Positions 34,487 through 43,622 are shown, counted from the first letter of the stretch. The stretch is 64,000 bases of DNA from Streptomyces albireticuli (GCF_002192455.1 NZ_CP021744.1:7836501-7900500); one strand, 5' to 3'. Notes: generated by a model not told the origin, from the letters alone. Program-made: numbers and translations.

Positions 34487-35755
34487 GTGACCATCACCCA
34501 GCCCGACCTCAGCGTCTTCGAGACCGTGGAGTCGGAGGTGCGCAGCTACTGCCGTGGCTGGCCCACCGTCTTCGACCGGGCCCGGGGCAGCCGGATGTAC
34601 GACGAGGACGGCCACACCTACCTCGACTTCTTCGCCGGCGCCGGCACCCTCAACTACGGCCACAACAACCCGGTCCTCAAGCGCGCCCTGATCGACTACA
34701 TCGAGCGGGACGGCGTCACCCACGGCCTGGACATGTCCACCACCGCCAAACGGACGTTCCTGGAGGCGTTCCGGGGGACGGTCCTCCAGCCGCGCGGCAT
34801 GCACCACAAGGTGATGTTCCCGGGCCCGACCGGCACCAACGCCGTCGAAGCGGCACTGAAGCTGGCCCGCAAGGTCAAGGGCCGCGAGTCGGTCGTCTCC
34901 TTCACCAACGCTTTCCACGGCATGACGCTGGGGTCGCTCGCCGTCACCGGCAACGCCTTCAAACGCTCCGGCGCCGGCGTCCCGCTGGTGCACAGCACCC
35001 TGATGCCCTTCGACTCCTACCTGGACGGGCTCACCCCGGACTTCATATGGTTCGAACGGCTGCTGGAGGACTCCGGGTCGGGTCTGAGCAAGCCGGCGGC
35101 GGTGATCGTGGAGACCGTGCAGGGCGAGGGCGGGGTCAACGTCGCCTCCGCCGAGTGGCTGCGTGCCCTGTCGGAGCTGTGCCGCCGGCACGACATGCTG
35201 CTGATCGTCGACGACATCCAGATGGGCTGCGGCCGCACGGGTGGTTTCTTCTCCTTCGAGGAAGCGGGCATCCAGCCCGACATCATCACCCTCTCCAAGT
35301 CCATCAGCGGCTACGGCCTGCCGCTGGCGCTGACGCTGTTCAAGCCCGAGCTGGACATCTGGGAGCCGGGAGAGCACAACGGCACCTTCCGCGGCAACAA
35401 CCCGGCCTTCGTGACGGCCACCGCCGCGCTGGAGACCTACTGGAACGACGCGCAGACGGAGAAGCAGACTCTCGCCCGCGGCGAGCAGGTCGAACCCGTG
35501 CTGCGCGCCATCGCCCGCCAGCACCCCGAGGAGGTCGCGGACGTACGCGGCCGCGGCCTGGTGTGGGGCATGGAGTTCCAGGACAGGGGTCGTGCCACCG
35601 CGGTGGCACGCCGGGCCTTCGAGCTCGGACTGCTCGTCGAGACCTCCGGGCCGGAGTGCGAGGTCGTCAAGCTGCTGCCGTCCCTGACCATCACCCCCGG
35701 GGAACTGGACGAGGGACTGCGGATCCTGGCACGTGCGGTCCGCGAGACCGCCTGA
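34487..35755 (+). CDS. ectB: diaminobutyrate--2-oxoglutarate aminotransferase
   Basis: A 422-residue class III PLP aminotransferase. It converts aspartate semialdehyde to L-2,4-diaminobutyrate, the first ectoine step. The PLP lysine is in ITLSKSISGYGLPLAL, with GPTGTNAVEAALKLARKVKG and VDDIQMGCGRTGGFFSF typical of EctB. AAGGAG is six bases before GTG 34487. Being last after ectC-ectD-MFS instead of second is a rearranged order. Confidence 0.9.
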   Translation: MTITQPDLSVFETVESEVRSYCRGWPTVFDRARGSRMYDEDGHTYLDFFAGAGTLNYGHNNPVLKRALIDYIERDGVTHGLDMSTTAKRTFLEAFRGTVLQPRGMHHKVMFPGPTGTNAVEAALKLARKVKGRESVVSFTNAFHGMTLGSLAVTGNAFKRSGAGVPLVHSTLMPFDSYLDGLTPDFIWFERLLEDSGSGLSKPAAVIVETVQGEGGVNVASAEWLRALSELCRRHDMLLIVDDIQMGCGRTGGFFSFEEAGIQPDIITLSKSISGYGLPLALTLFKPELDIWEPGEHNGTFRGNNPAFVTATAALETYWNDAQTEKQTLARGEQVEPVLRAIARQHPEEVADVRGRGLVWGMEFQDRGRATAVARRAFELGLLVETSGPECEVVKLLPSLTITPGELDEGLRILARAVRETA

Positions 35756-35841
35756 TCCCGCGTACGACCTGCCAGGCGCCGGCGGGCAGGGCCGGCCTTC
35801 GCGACACGGTGAGCGGATTCCCGTCGACGGCAGCATCCACA

Positions 35842-35868
35842 GCGCACAATATGCCCATATTTGTGCGC
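35842..35868. promoter_or_regulatory. imperfect inverted repeat before the DyP operon
   Basis: GCGCACAATATG (35842-35853) and CATATTTGTGCGC (35856-35868) form an inverted repeat with one bulged base, ending just before the GGAGGAGG ribosome site at 35872. This is a probable operator or promoter-overlapping site for an unidentified, possibly redox-responsive, regulator. Confidence 0.5.
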
Positions 35869-35885
35869 CGTGGAGGAGGCCTTCG

Positions 35886-35924
35886 ATGTCTGTGATCATC
35901 CGGCAGTTCGACCCGCAGGGGTGA
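35886..35924 (+). CDS. 12-residue leader peptide ORF
   Basis: ATG 35886 follows a near-perfect ribosome site (GGAGGAGG, 35872-35879) by six bases and opens a frame encoding MSVIIRQFDPQG. Its TGA overlaps the GTG start of the DyP gene (GTGA, 35921-35924). The DyP start itself has no good ribosome site, so ribosomes probably reach it by coupling from this leader. A functional peptide is not implied. Confidence 0.55.
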   Translation: MSVIIRQFDPQG

Positions 35925-37306
35925 GCGGGCCCGGCCGGGGCGCGGTGCCGGCGTTGGAGCTGGACGACATCCAGGGCACCGTGCTGCGCCGCCGCCCGGA
36001 CGACTACCACGGCGTCTACCTGCTGTACCGGATCGACGACCCGGCCGCGACGAAGCGGTCGCTGCGCGAGGTCCTGCCGGAGATCACCAGCGCGGTGGAC
36101 TGGGAGCGGCCGCGCCCGTTCACCCTCAACGTCGCCTTCAGCTATCAGGGGCTGGCCCGGCTGGGCGTGCCGGAGGAATCGCTCGCCTCCTTCTCCGAGG
36201 AGTTCCGGGCCGGCATGGCCGCCCGCAAGGAGGTGCTCGGCGACCTCGGCGCCAACGACCCCGGTGACTGGATCCCCCCGATGGGCGGCCCCGACGTGCA
36301 CATCGGGGTGATGATCATCGCGAGGGCCCCCGAGGGGCTGCGCGAGCCGGTGGACGCGGCCGGGCGGCTGGCCGGGGTGAGCCTGATCTACCGGCTCGAC
36401 GTCGGTGTCCCGGTCACCGGACGCGAGCACTTCGGGTTCCGGGACGGCATCTCCAGCCCGTACCTGGTCGGCAGCGCCGACCAGCCGCTGCCCGGTCAGG
36501 ACGCCGTCCAGCCCGGCGAGTTCCTCTTCGGTTACCCGGACGAGTCCGGGACGCCGCCGAAGGGGCCTGCCCCGGACGTACTCGGCCGCAACGGCTGCTA
36601 TCTGGCCTTCCGGCAGTTGCACGCGGACGTCGCCGGTTTCCGCCGGTACCTGCGCGACAACGCGCGCTCACCGGAGGACGAGGAACTGCTCGCGGCCAAG
36701 ATCGTCGGTCGCTGGCGCAGCGGCGCGCCGCTCGCGCTGGCACCGGACCACGACGATCCGGAGCTGGGCGCCGACCCGATGCGCAACAACGACTTCCGCT
36801 ACCACGACGACCCCCGGGGCCTGTGTGTGCCGCGTGGCGCCCACATCCGGCGCGCCAACCCGAGGGACAGCCTCACGGACACGGTGGTCGAGACCGGCAT
36901 CCACCGTGTGCTGCGGCGCGGCGCCGCGTACGGCCCGCTGCTGCCCGACGGTGTCCTTGAGGACGACGGTGCGGAGCGCGGGATCATCTTCGTCTTCATG
37001 GGTGCCAGCCTGTCCCGTCAGTTCGAGTTCGTGCAGCAGGTGTGGCTCAACGGCGGTGACTTCGCCGGCCTCGGCACCGAGCAGGACCCGCTGGTCGGCA
37101 ACGGTGAGGGCGGCGGTGTGCACACCATCCCGGCCCGGCCGGTCCGCCGCAGGCTCACCGGCCTGCCCCGGTTCGTGACCATGCGCGGTGGCGAGTACTT
37201 CTTCCTGCCCGGCCTCGCCGCGCTCGACTGGCTCACCACGCTGCCCGACCCGGCCGGGGACCCACCCACCACGCCACCCTCACCGCGACCGGAGGACGAC
37301 AGGTGA
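35921..37306 (+). CDS. DyP-type heme peroxidase
   Basis: A 461-residue dye-decolourising peroxidase. The distal GxxDG motif is in HFGFRDGISSPYL, and the proximal heme histidine is in GAHIRRANPRDS with the conserved arginine nearby. There is no Tat signal, so it is cytosolic or exported by other means. GTG 35921 overlaps the leader ORF stop; the frame is open upstream to 35861 but without family similarity. The stop overlaps the catalase-like gene (GTGA). It forms an operon with that gene and a DyP-like small protein. Confidence 0.85.
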   Translation: MSGPGRGAVPALELDDIQGTVLRRRPDDYHGVYLLYRIDDPAATKRSLREVLPEITSAVDWERPRPFTLNVAFSYQGLARLGVPEESLASFSEEFRAGMAARKEVLGDLGANDPGDWIPPMGGPDVHIGVMIIARAPEGLREPVDAAGRLAGVSLIYRLDVGVPVTGREHFGFRDGISSPYLVGSADQPLPGQDAVQPGEFLFGYPDESGTPPKGPAPDVLGRNGCYLAFRQLHADVAGFRRYLRDNARSPEDEELLAAKIVGRWRSGAPLALAPDHDDPELGADPMRNNDFRYHDDPRGLCVPRGAHIRRANPRDSLTDTVVETGIHRVLRRGAAYGPLLPDGVLEDDGAERGIIFVFMGASLSRQFEFVQQVWLNGGDFAGLGTEQDPLVGNGEGGGVHTIPARPVRRRLTGLPRFVTMRGGEYFFLPGLAALDWLTTLPDPAGDPPTTPPSPRPEDDR

Positions 37307-38451
37307 CGCCATCCAAGAGGAACTTCACCCCCGTGCGGTACTCACCCGATGTCGCCCCACCGGAGCCGGACTTCGACCGCCACCTGGAGCGGGCCATCGA
37401 CGTCATCGAGGACTTCGAGAGAGGCTCGGTGCAGGGCGAGGGTGAGAACCGCGCGGTCCGCTTCGCCCACGCGAAGGCGTACGGCCTGGTGCGCGGCACG
37501 TTCGAGATCCTCGACGGCGTCCCGCCCGAGTACGCCCAGGGCGTCTACGGCAGGCCCGGGACACATGACGCACTGGTCCGCTACTCCAACGGGCTGTCCC
37601 ACCTGGGCGCCGACCGGATGCTCGGCAACGTGGTGGGCATGGCCACCAAGGTCTTCGGGATGGACTCCACCACCACCCTGCCGGACGAGGCCGCGAGCCG
37701 CACCATGGACTTCAACATGATCAACGGGCCCATCTTCTTCTGCAACACCGCGGCCCACTACACCTTCCTGTCGAAGCTCTTCATCGACATGCCGAAGTAC
37801 CGGCTCGACGGCCGCCGGGGCAACCACCGGATGTACTACGACTGGGTGACCGGGTACGGCACGCTGCCGCCGGAGGAGTGGGCCTGGGACGAGCTCGGCG
37901 CGCTCCTGCGGCTGGGCGCGCGGGCCCGCTGGCAGAACCTCCTCCTCAGCTCGTTCTTCTCCATGGGCGCGGTACGTCACGGCGACTACATCGCCAAACT
38001 GCGCATCCGTCCCACGGACGGGTCGGCGGCCGGCGTGGCGGCCCGCGACCTCGACCCGGCGAGCCGGGACGAGGTCTTCCGGCCGGCCTTGGTCAGCGAG
38101 CTCGCCCGGTCCGCGTACGAGTTCGACTTCCAGGTGCAGCTGTGCGCGTCCCTGGAGACCATGCCCGTCGACGACCTCACCGTCGAATGGGAGGAGCACG
38201 AATCCCCCTTCGTGACAGTCGCCAGACTCCGCTTCCCCCGCCAGGACATCGGCGGCGAGGACAACCTCGCCGCCGCCGACGGGCTCTCGTTCACACCGTG
38301 GCGCTGCCCGCCGGAGCACGTACCGATCGGCCCGATCCAGGCCGTCCGCAAGGAGGTGTACCGGCGCTCGTCCGTGCTGCGCCACGAACTGAACGGCCAG
38401 CACCGCGCCGAACCGGCCGCCGCGGCCGACGTGCTTCCCGGCCGGTCCTGA
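37303..38451 (+). CDS. catalase-family (y4iL-like) heme protein
   Basis: A 382-residue member of the small catalase-related family rather than a true catalase. It contains RFAHAKAYGLVRGTFEIL near the N-terminus, the heme-pocket-like ALVRYSNGLSHLG and FTPWRCPPEHVPIGPIQAVR near the end. Related proteins include heme-dependent peroxidases and lipid-peroxide enzymes. It is coupled to the DyP gene by a GTGA overlap with GGAGGA upstream. The pairing suggests peroxide-dependent oxidation of a common substrate. Confidence 0.75.
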   Translation: MTPSKRNFTPVRYSPDVAPPEPDFDRHLERAIDVIEDFERGSVQGEGENRAVRFAHAKAYGLVRGTFEILDGVPPEYAQGVYGRPGTHDALVRYSNGLSHLGADRMLGNVVGMATKVFGMDSTTTLPDEAASRTMDFNMINGPIFFCNTAAHYTFLSKLFIDMPKYRLDGRRGNHRMYYDWVTGYGTLPPEEWAWDELGALLRLGARARWQNLLLSSFFSMGAVRHGDYIAKLRIRPTDGSAAGVAARDLDPASRDEVFRPALVSELARSAYEFDFQVQLCASLETMPVDDLTVEWEEHESPFVTVARLRFPRQDIGGEDNLAAADGLSFTPWRCPPEHVPIGPIQAVRKEVYRRSSVLRHELNGQHRAEPAAAADVLPGRS

Positions 38452-38476
38452 CGTCTCCCGCCGAAAGGGAACCCAG

Positions 38477-39034
38477 ATGTACGACTTCGACCCGTCGACC
38501 TACCGGCCGATCTCCCCGGACGTACCGGTTGAGGAGATCGCCAAGCACTTCCAGAGCCCCCGCCCGCAGACCGACGGCGTCGGCCTGCGAGCGGTGAACC
38601 GGTCCGAGTTCACCCTGGTCGCACCGGTCATCCAGCCCACCGGGCCCGCCGTCTTCCGGGAGCGCGCCGAGAAGGCCTGCGTCGAAGCGCCCTACTGGGA
38701 GGGGCGCATCGGGACCGTCCACGATCTCCGGGTCGCGCTCGTCAACGATGACCAGCAGATCCTCTTCTGCGCGACCTACAGCGACGAGTTCAAGCCCTAC
38801 GTGGTCGACGTCATCCGCTTCGCCACCCCCTGGATCGACCACATGTTCAACGACGTCGCGGTCGGCTATCCGGGCCTGGCCTCCGACGACGCCATCCCGT
38901 ACATCGCGAAGTACCAGGTGCAGGCCGACGTCTGGTACGGCGGCCCGAACCCGGAAGCCAGTCCCAAGGACATCACCAAGAGCCTCGCGGTGGCCGCCGC
39001 GTTCGACAACCTGCTGGACGCCGCCCAGGACTGA
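38477..39034 (+). CDS. DyP-associated protein with ferredoxin-like fold
   Basis: A 185-residue protein without a firm family name. The segment VHDLRVALVNDDQQILFCAT followed by YSDEFKPYVVDVIRFATPWI resembles the dimeric alpha/beta-barrel strand-helix units of DyP-like proteins, but the GxxDG motif and heme histidine are missing. AAAGGGAAC precedes ATG 38477, 25 bases after the catalase-like gene, so it completes the three-gene operon. It may be a partner or scaffold for the two heme enzymes. Confidence 0.6.
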   Translation: MYDFDPSTYRPISPDVPVEEIAKHFQSPRPQTDGVGLRAVNRSEFTLVAPVIQPTGPAVFRERAEKACVEAPYWEGRIGTVHDLRVALVNDDQQILFCATYSDEFKPYVVDVIRFATPWIDHMFNDVAVGYPGLASDDAIPYIAKYQVQADVWYGGPNPEASPKDITKSLAVAAAFDNLLDAAQD

Positions 39035-39065
39035 CCGCCGTCGCCGCCGGGCTCGTTGCCCGTGG

Positions 39066-39980
39066 TCAGGCGTCTTCCGGGGACCCGGGGCGTGTGTGGC
39101 GGATGCACAGGTCCAGGAGGCGGCGTACGGCGGCGTCCGCCCCGGGGCGGTGGACGGCGGCGACGGTCGTCTCCAGGTAGGGCGACGATCCCCGGATCGG
39201 GACGAAGGCGATACCGGGGATGGGGAAGTCGTGCAGGTCCTGGGGGAGGAGGCTGACGCACAGACCGGCGGCGACATAGCTGAGCAGGCCCGTGAGGTCG
39301 TCGGCCTCGGCGCGCCCCCGGGGGGTGAACCCCGCGGCCCGGCAGGCGAGCTGGGCCTGCTGGGCGAGTGCCGGCAGGGCTGTCGCGCCGGGGAGCGCGA
39401 AGTCGTCGTCGCGGAGGTCCGCCAGGTCGATCGCGTCGGCCCCGGCCAGCCGGTGCTCGTGCGGCAGCGCCGCGACGATGCGTTCGACGAGGAAGCCGTG
39501 GACGGCCAGCTCCTCCGAGACGGGCGAGGGGTCCCGGATGAACGCCAGGTCGAGGGTGCCGGCGCGGATCATCTCGGCGAGCGTGACGCTGGACTCCTGG
39601 TGCAGCCGGACGCGCAGGCCGGGGAGCTCCCGGGCGGCCGCTCGCAGCAGCCCGGGCAGGTGCCGGTAGCTGAGGATGCTCACGTACCCCACCCGTACGT
39701 CTCCCTCCAGGCCGTGCGCGACGCGCTGGACCCGCTCGATCGCGGCGGACCGGACGTCGAGCATCCGCTGAGCCTCCGCGGCGAAGGCCGCGCCCGCGGG
39801 GGTCAGGCGTACGCCGCCCGGCCCGCGCTCCAGGAGGGTCACCCCCAGACCGTGCTCCAGTCGCTTGATCGTCTGGCTCAGCGGCGGCTGGCTCATCGAG
39901 AGGCGTTCCGCCGCGCGGCCGAAGTGCTGTTCCTCGGCCAGGACCAGGAACTGCTGGAGCAGGCGTGTGGTGAAGTCCAT
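39066..39980 (-). CDS. LysR-family transcriptional regulator
   Basis: A 304-residue LTTR. The N-terminal winged helix reads FLVLAEEQHFGRAAERLSMS and QPPLSQTIKRLEHGLGVTLL, and the rest is a periplasmic-binding-like effector domain. ATG 39980 begins the conserved HTH; the upstream 66 bases in frame are not conserved. It is divergent from the acetoacetate-decarboxylase-like gene and should control it from the shared region at 39981-40174, responding to an aromatic or acyl ligand. Confidence 0.87.
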   Translation of the reverse strand: MDFTTRLLQQFLVLAEEQHFGRAAERLSMSQPPLSQTIKRLEHGLGVTLLERGPGGVRLTPAGAAFAAEAQRMLDVRSAAIERVQRVAHGLEGDVRVGYVSILSYRHLPGLLRAAARELPGLRVRLHQESSVTLAEMIRAGTLDLAFIRDPSPVSEELAVHGFLVERIVAALPHEHRLAGADAIDLADLRDDDFALPGATALPALAQQAQLACRAAGFTPRGRAEADDLTGLLSYVAAGLCVSLLPQDLHDFPIPGIAFVPIRGSSPYLETTVAAVHRPGADAAVRRLLDLCIRHTRPGSPEDA

Positions 39981-40007
39981 ATGGTCAAGGGTATCGGAAT
40001 CGCATGA

Positions 40008-40020
40008 TCCATATATTGGA
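40008..40020. promoter_or_regulatory. LysR-type T-N11-A operator candidate
   Basis: TCCATATATTGGA (T-N11-A, with TCCA/TGGA arms) is flanked by a wider pair GCATG (40002-40006) and CATGC (40025-40029). It lies between the divergent LysR and decarboxylase genes, 28 bases from the LysR start. Confidence 0.55.
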
Positions 40021-40174
40021 CAGACATGCGCCCTGTGGCGTCCCATGGTGTGCGGGTGCTCCGCCGAAGGCTCAGCCCCCTCCCTCCCGTGAAACCTGAT
40101 CCGGGAGACCTCGCGTGCCCGCGCACCGCCGTATGCCGGGGTGGTACGGGCACGGGGTCTCCAAGGAGGCCAAG

Positions 40175-40912
40175 ATGCACACGCAAGACGTCGCGCGGCT
40201 GTTCACCACCCCGCTGGACTCGCCCGCCTACGCCCCGGCCCGGTACCGGTTCACCGACCGCGAGTACCTGAACATCACCTACCGCACCGATCCCGCGGCG
40301 CTGCGGCGGATCGTCCCCGAGCCGCTGTCGGTCCCCGAGCCGCTGGTGCGCTTCGAGGTCATGCGGATGCCCGACGTGACGGGGCTGGGCGGCTACACGG
40401 AGGCGGGCCAGGTCATCGCCGTCGAGCACGAGGGCGAGTCCGGGGAGTTCAACCTGGCGATGTACGTCGACAGCGTGCCGGCGATCTCCAGCGGACGGGA
40501 GCTCAGCGCGTACCCGAAGAAGGCCGGCTCGCCCAGGCTCTACGTCGACTCCGACACCCTGGTCGGCACCCTCGACTACGGCTCCCTGCGGGTCGCCACC
40601 GCCACCATGGGCTACAAGCACGACCCGATGGACCCGGCGGCCGCCCGCGCGGAGATCTGTGTACCCACCTTCATGGTCAAGGCGGTGCCCGGTTACGACG
40701 GACGGCCGCGCATCTGCGAGCTGGTCCGCACGCAGATCACCGACATCACGGTCAAGAGCGCCTTCCGCGGTCCGGCCCGCCTGGAGCTGTCCGCCCACGC
40801 GCTGGCGCCGCTCGCCGACCTGCCGGTCCTGGAGGTCGTCTCCGCCAGCCACATCGTCACCGACCTCACCCTGAACCCGGCCGAGGTCGTCCACGACTAC
40901 CTCGCCCGCTGA
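40175..40912 (+). CDS. acetoacetate decarboxylase family protein
   Basis: A 245-residue protein of the acetoacetate-decarboxylase fold. The Schiff-base lysine is present in LSAYPKKAGSPRL, with the acidic residues of the GRELSAYPKK strand, so decarboxylase or aldolase-like chemistry is possible. AAGGAGG lies six bases before ATG 40175. It is the first gene of a run with a 3-hydroxyacyl-CoA dehydrogenase and a CoA transferase, suggesting beta-keto acid catabolism. Family members often act on other keto acids. Confidence 0.82.
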   Translation: MHTQDVARLFTTPLDSPAYAPARYRFTDREYLNITYRTDPAALRRIVPEPLSVPEPLVRFEVMRMPDVTGLGGYTEAGQVIAVEHEGESGEFNLAMYVDSVPAISSGRELSAYPKKAGSPRLYVDSDTLVGTLDYGSLRVATATMGYKHDPMDPAAARAEICVPTFMVKAVPGYDGRPRICELVRTQITDITVKSAFRGPARLELSAHALAPLADLPVLEVVSASHIVTDLTLNPAEVVHDYLAR

Positions 40913-41039
40913 GGCCGCGCCGGAGCCCGTGGGACCCGTGGGACCACGGAAGCGGTGCCCACGGTCTCCGGCGCGTACGGCAACGGCAACTACCGCCCAC
41001 GTATCGCACATTCGCGCTATTCGAGAGAGCTCGACAATC

Positions 41040-42014
41040 ATGGACAACAGCACCGGACCGGTACCCGCGTCGGCGAACCCCTTGGCCGGCTACCGGCGAG
41101 CCGCGGTCATCGGCGGCGGAGTGATCGGCATCTCCTGGGCCGGTCTGTTCCTCGCCCACGGCCTGGACGTCGTCGTCAGCGACCCGCGCCCCGACGTGCG
41201 GGACCAGGTCCTGACCGGCCTCGACGAGATCGTCCCGGCCCTGTCGGCGCTCGGCCTGCCCACCGGTGACCTCGCGGGGCGCCTGAGCTTCGAGGCCGAC
41301 CTTGCCACCGCGGTGGCCGGCGCCGATGTCGTGCAGGAGAACGGGCCCGAGCGCCTGGCCGTGAAGCAGGAGATCTGGCAGGCCGTCGAACGGGCCGCCC
41401 CGGCCCACGCGCTGCTGGCCACCTCGACCTCCGGGATCCCGGCCAGCGCGATCGCCGAGGCCATGCGGCAGCCGGAGCGGTTGGTCGTCGGCCACCCGTT
41501 CAACCCGCCGCACCTCGTGCCGCTGGTGGAGGTCGTGCCCGGTGCGAAGACCTCCGCGCGGACCCTCCGGCAGGCCCGGGACTTCTACGCGGCGCTGGGC
41601 AAGAAGCCGCAGATCCTGCGCAAGGAGATCCCCGGCTTCGTCGCCAACCGCCTCCAGTCCGCGCTCTTCCGCGAGTGCGTGCACCTGGTGGCCGAGGGCG
41701 TGGTGACCGAGTCCGAGCTGGACGAGATCGTCACTGCCTCCATCGGCCTGCGCTGGGCGGTCGCCGGACCCTTCCGCACCTTCCACCTCGGCGGCGGCCC
41801 CGGCGGTCTGCCGCACTTCATCCAGCACCTCGGCCGCGCCATGGAGGGCACCTGGCCCGGCCTCGGCAACCCCACCTTCGACGAACCCACCGTCGCCCGG
41901 CTGACCGGGCAGGCCCAGGAGGCGTTCGGCGACGTGCCGGTCGGCGAACTCGCCGCCCGGCGCGACCGCGCGCAGATCGCCCTGATGCGCGCCCTCGAAG
42001 CCGACCGAGCCTGA
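41040..42014 (+). CDS. 3-hydroxyacyl-CoA dehydrogenase family protein
   Basis: A 324-residue NAD-dependent dehydrogenase. The Rossmann motif is AVIGGGVIGISWAG, the catalytic histidine lies in VVGHPFNPPHLVPLVEVV, and the C-terminal helical domain begins near ANRLQSALFREC. It resembles short HAD and carnitine/lambda-crystallin dehydrogenases. It lies 127 bases after the decarboxylase and 38 before the CoA transferase. Probable role: oxidation of a 3-hydroxy acid or its CoA ester. Confidence 0.85.
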   Translation: MDNSTGPVPASANPLAGYRRAAVIGGGVIGISWAGLFLAHGLDVVVSDPRPDVRDQVLTGLDEIVPALSALGLPTGDLAGRLSFEADLATAVAGADVVQENGPERLAVKQEIWQAVERAAPAHALLATSTSGIPASAIAEAMRQPERLVVGHPFNPPHLVPLVEVVPGAKTSARTLRQARDFYAALGKKPQILRKEIPGFVANRLQSALFRECVHLVAEGVVTESELDEIVTASIGLRWAVAGPFRTFHLGGGPGGLPHFIQHLGRAMEGTWPGLGNPTFDEPTVARLTGQAQEAFGDVPVGELAARRDRAQIALMRALEADRA

Positions 42015-42052
42015 CGACCGCCCCACCGACGTCCGTCCGGAAGGACAGCACC

Positions 42053-43540
42053 ATGCTCACCGACAAGATCAAGTCCGCGCTCGACAAGCCGGTCGCCGGC
42101 GAGGCCGAGGACGACTTCGACATCCACGCCGCGCTGGACGACGTCCTCGGCGGCGTCGGCATGAGCGAACAGGACGCCGGCGGAACGGTCGCCTTCACCG
42201 GCGCCGACCCGGTTGTCCCCTCCGCCCTGCGGCTGGCCGCCGCTCCCGCCCTCGGCCTGACCGCCAAGTCCGTCGCCCTGGCCAAGCTGTGGCAGCACCG
42301 CGGCGGCCCCGGCCAGGACATCTCCATGGACCTGCGTAAGGCCCCGCACCGGCTGTGCCCCTTCTACGACGCCACATGGGAGAAGCTCAACGGCTACCCG
42401 GTCGTCGCCCCGGACGACCCCTTCGCGCTCTCCTTCTACCGCGCCGGCGACGGCCGTTGGGTGATGCCGCTGAACGTCTACCCGGCGCTGAAGTCCCGCA
42501 CCCTGAAGCTCCTGGGCGTCCCTGACGACGCCACCGCCATAGCCAACGCCATCGCCCGCTGGGACGGGGCCGAGCTGGAGCGGGCCGGCGCGGACGCCGG
42601 CGTCGTCATGCCGATGCTGCGCGGCACCCGGGAGTTCCTCGGCACCCGCCAGTACCGCGACGTCCTGGCGGACCTGCCGCTCATCGAGATCGAGAAGATC
42701 GGCGACAGCGACCCCGAGCCCCTGCCGCCGGGCGCGACCCAGCCCCTGGACGGCGTACGGGCCCTGGGACTCGGCCATGTCATCGCCGGCGCCGCCATCG
42801 GCCGCACCATGGCCCAGCACGGCGCCGACGCCCTCAACATCTGGCGGCCCGGCCAGTTCGAGAACGACATCCTCTACAACACGGCCCAGGTCGGCGTCCG
42901 CTCGGCCACACTCGCCTACTCCCGCGACCCGCAGGCCGCCGCCAAGCTCGACGAGCTGCTGCGCGGCGCCGACGTCTTCTACGCCAACCACCGCGCCGGC
43001 TACCTGGAGCGCATGGGCCTGACCGCACAGGAGGCCGCCCGGAAACGGCCCGGCATCATCCACGCCACCGTCAGCCTGCACGGACAGCACGGCCCGTGGG
43101 CGGGCCGCGTCGGCTTCGACCAGACCGCCGGCTGCGTGGCGGGCATGATGAACCTCGAGGGCACCGACGACAACCCGGCGCTGCCCCCGATCAAGGTGGT
43201 CAACGACTACCTGGTGCCCTGGCTGGCCACCACCGGCGTCATCGCCGCCCTGATGCGGCGCGCCACCGAGGGCGGCAGCTACCGGGTGCACGTCTCGCTC
43301 ACCCGGGTCGCCCTGTGGATCCTCAGCCTCGGCATCCTCGACAAGGACTACGCCCACGCCACCGCCGGCACCGGCGAGCGGCACGCGTACCTCGACCCGG
43401 ACACCTTCACCGCGGACACCCCGTGCGGCCACTACCAGGGGGTAACCGACCAGGTCGTCATGTCCCGGACGCCCGGCGCGTTCCGCACCGTCCTGATGCC
43501 GCGGGGTTCGGGCCGGCCCGAATGGCTCTCCCTCGGCTGA
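42053..43540 (+). CDS. CaiB/BaiF family class III CoA transferase
   Basis: A 495-residue class III CoA-transferase. The region LPLIEIEKIGDSDPEPLPPG is followed by GVRALGLGHVIAGAAIGRTM, the family's Rossmann entry, and later GVGFDQTAGCVAGMMN-like and VNDYLVPWLAT segments. A catalytic-type Asp is not firmly placed by eye. It is longer than the usual 400 residues because of an N-terminal region. GGAAGGA precedes ATG 42053. It should form the CoA ester used or released by the adjacent dehydrogenase. Confidence 0.82.
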   Translation: MLTDKIKSALDKPVAGEAEDDFDIHAALDDVLGGVGMSEQDAGGTVAFTGADPVVPSALRLAAAPALGLTAKSVALAKLWQHRGGPGQDISMDLRKAPHRLCPFYDATWEKLNGYPVVAPDDPFALSFYRAGDGRWVMPLNVYPALKSRTLKLLGVPDDATAIANAIARWDGAELERAGADAGVVMPMLRGTREFLGTRQYRDVLADLPLIEIEKIGDSDPEPLPPGATQPLDGVRALGLGHVIAGAAIGRTMAQHGADALNIWRPGQFENDILYNTAQVGVRSATLAYSRDPQAAAKLDELLRGADVFYANHRAGYLERMGLTAQEAARKRPGIIHATVSLHGQHGPWAGRVGFDQTAGCVAGMMNLEGTDDNPALPPIKVVNDYLVPWLATTGVIAALMRRATEGGSYRVHVSLTRVALWILSLGILDKDYAHATAGTGERHAYLDPDTFTADTPCGHYQGVTDQVVMSRTPGAFRTVLMPRGSGRPEWLSLG

Positions 43541-43562
43541 CCACCCGTCGGAACACTTCCCT

Positions 43563-43598
43563 GTCCGCCCGAGCCGTCGGCCGAGGGCCTGGGCGGAC
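43563..43598. terminator. hairpin between convergent genes
   Basis: GTCCGCCC (43563-43570) and GGGCGGAC (43591-43598) pair perfectly with a 20-base loop between the convergent CoA-transferase and racemase genes. Confidence 0.4.
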
Positions 43599-43622
43599 CA
43601 GCGGCGGCCGTGGACGGACGGC

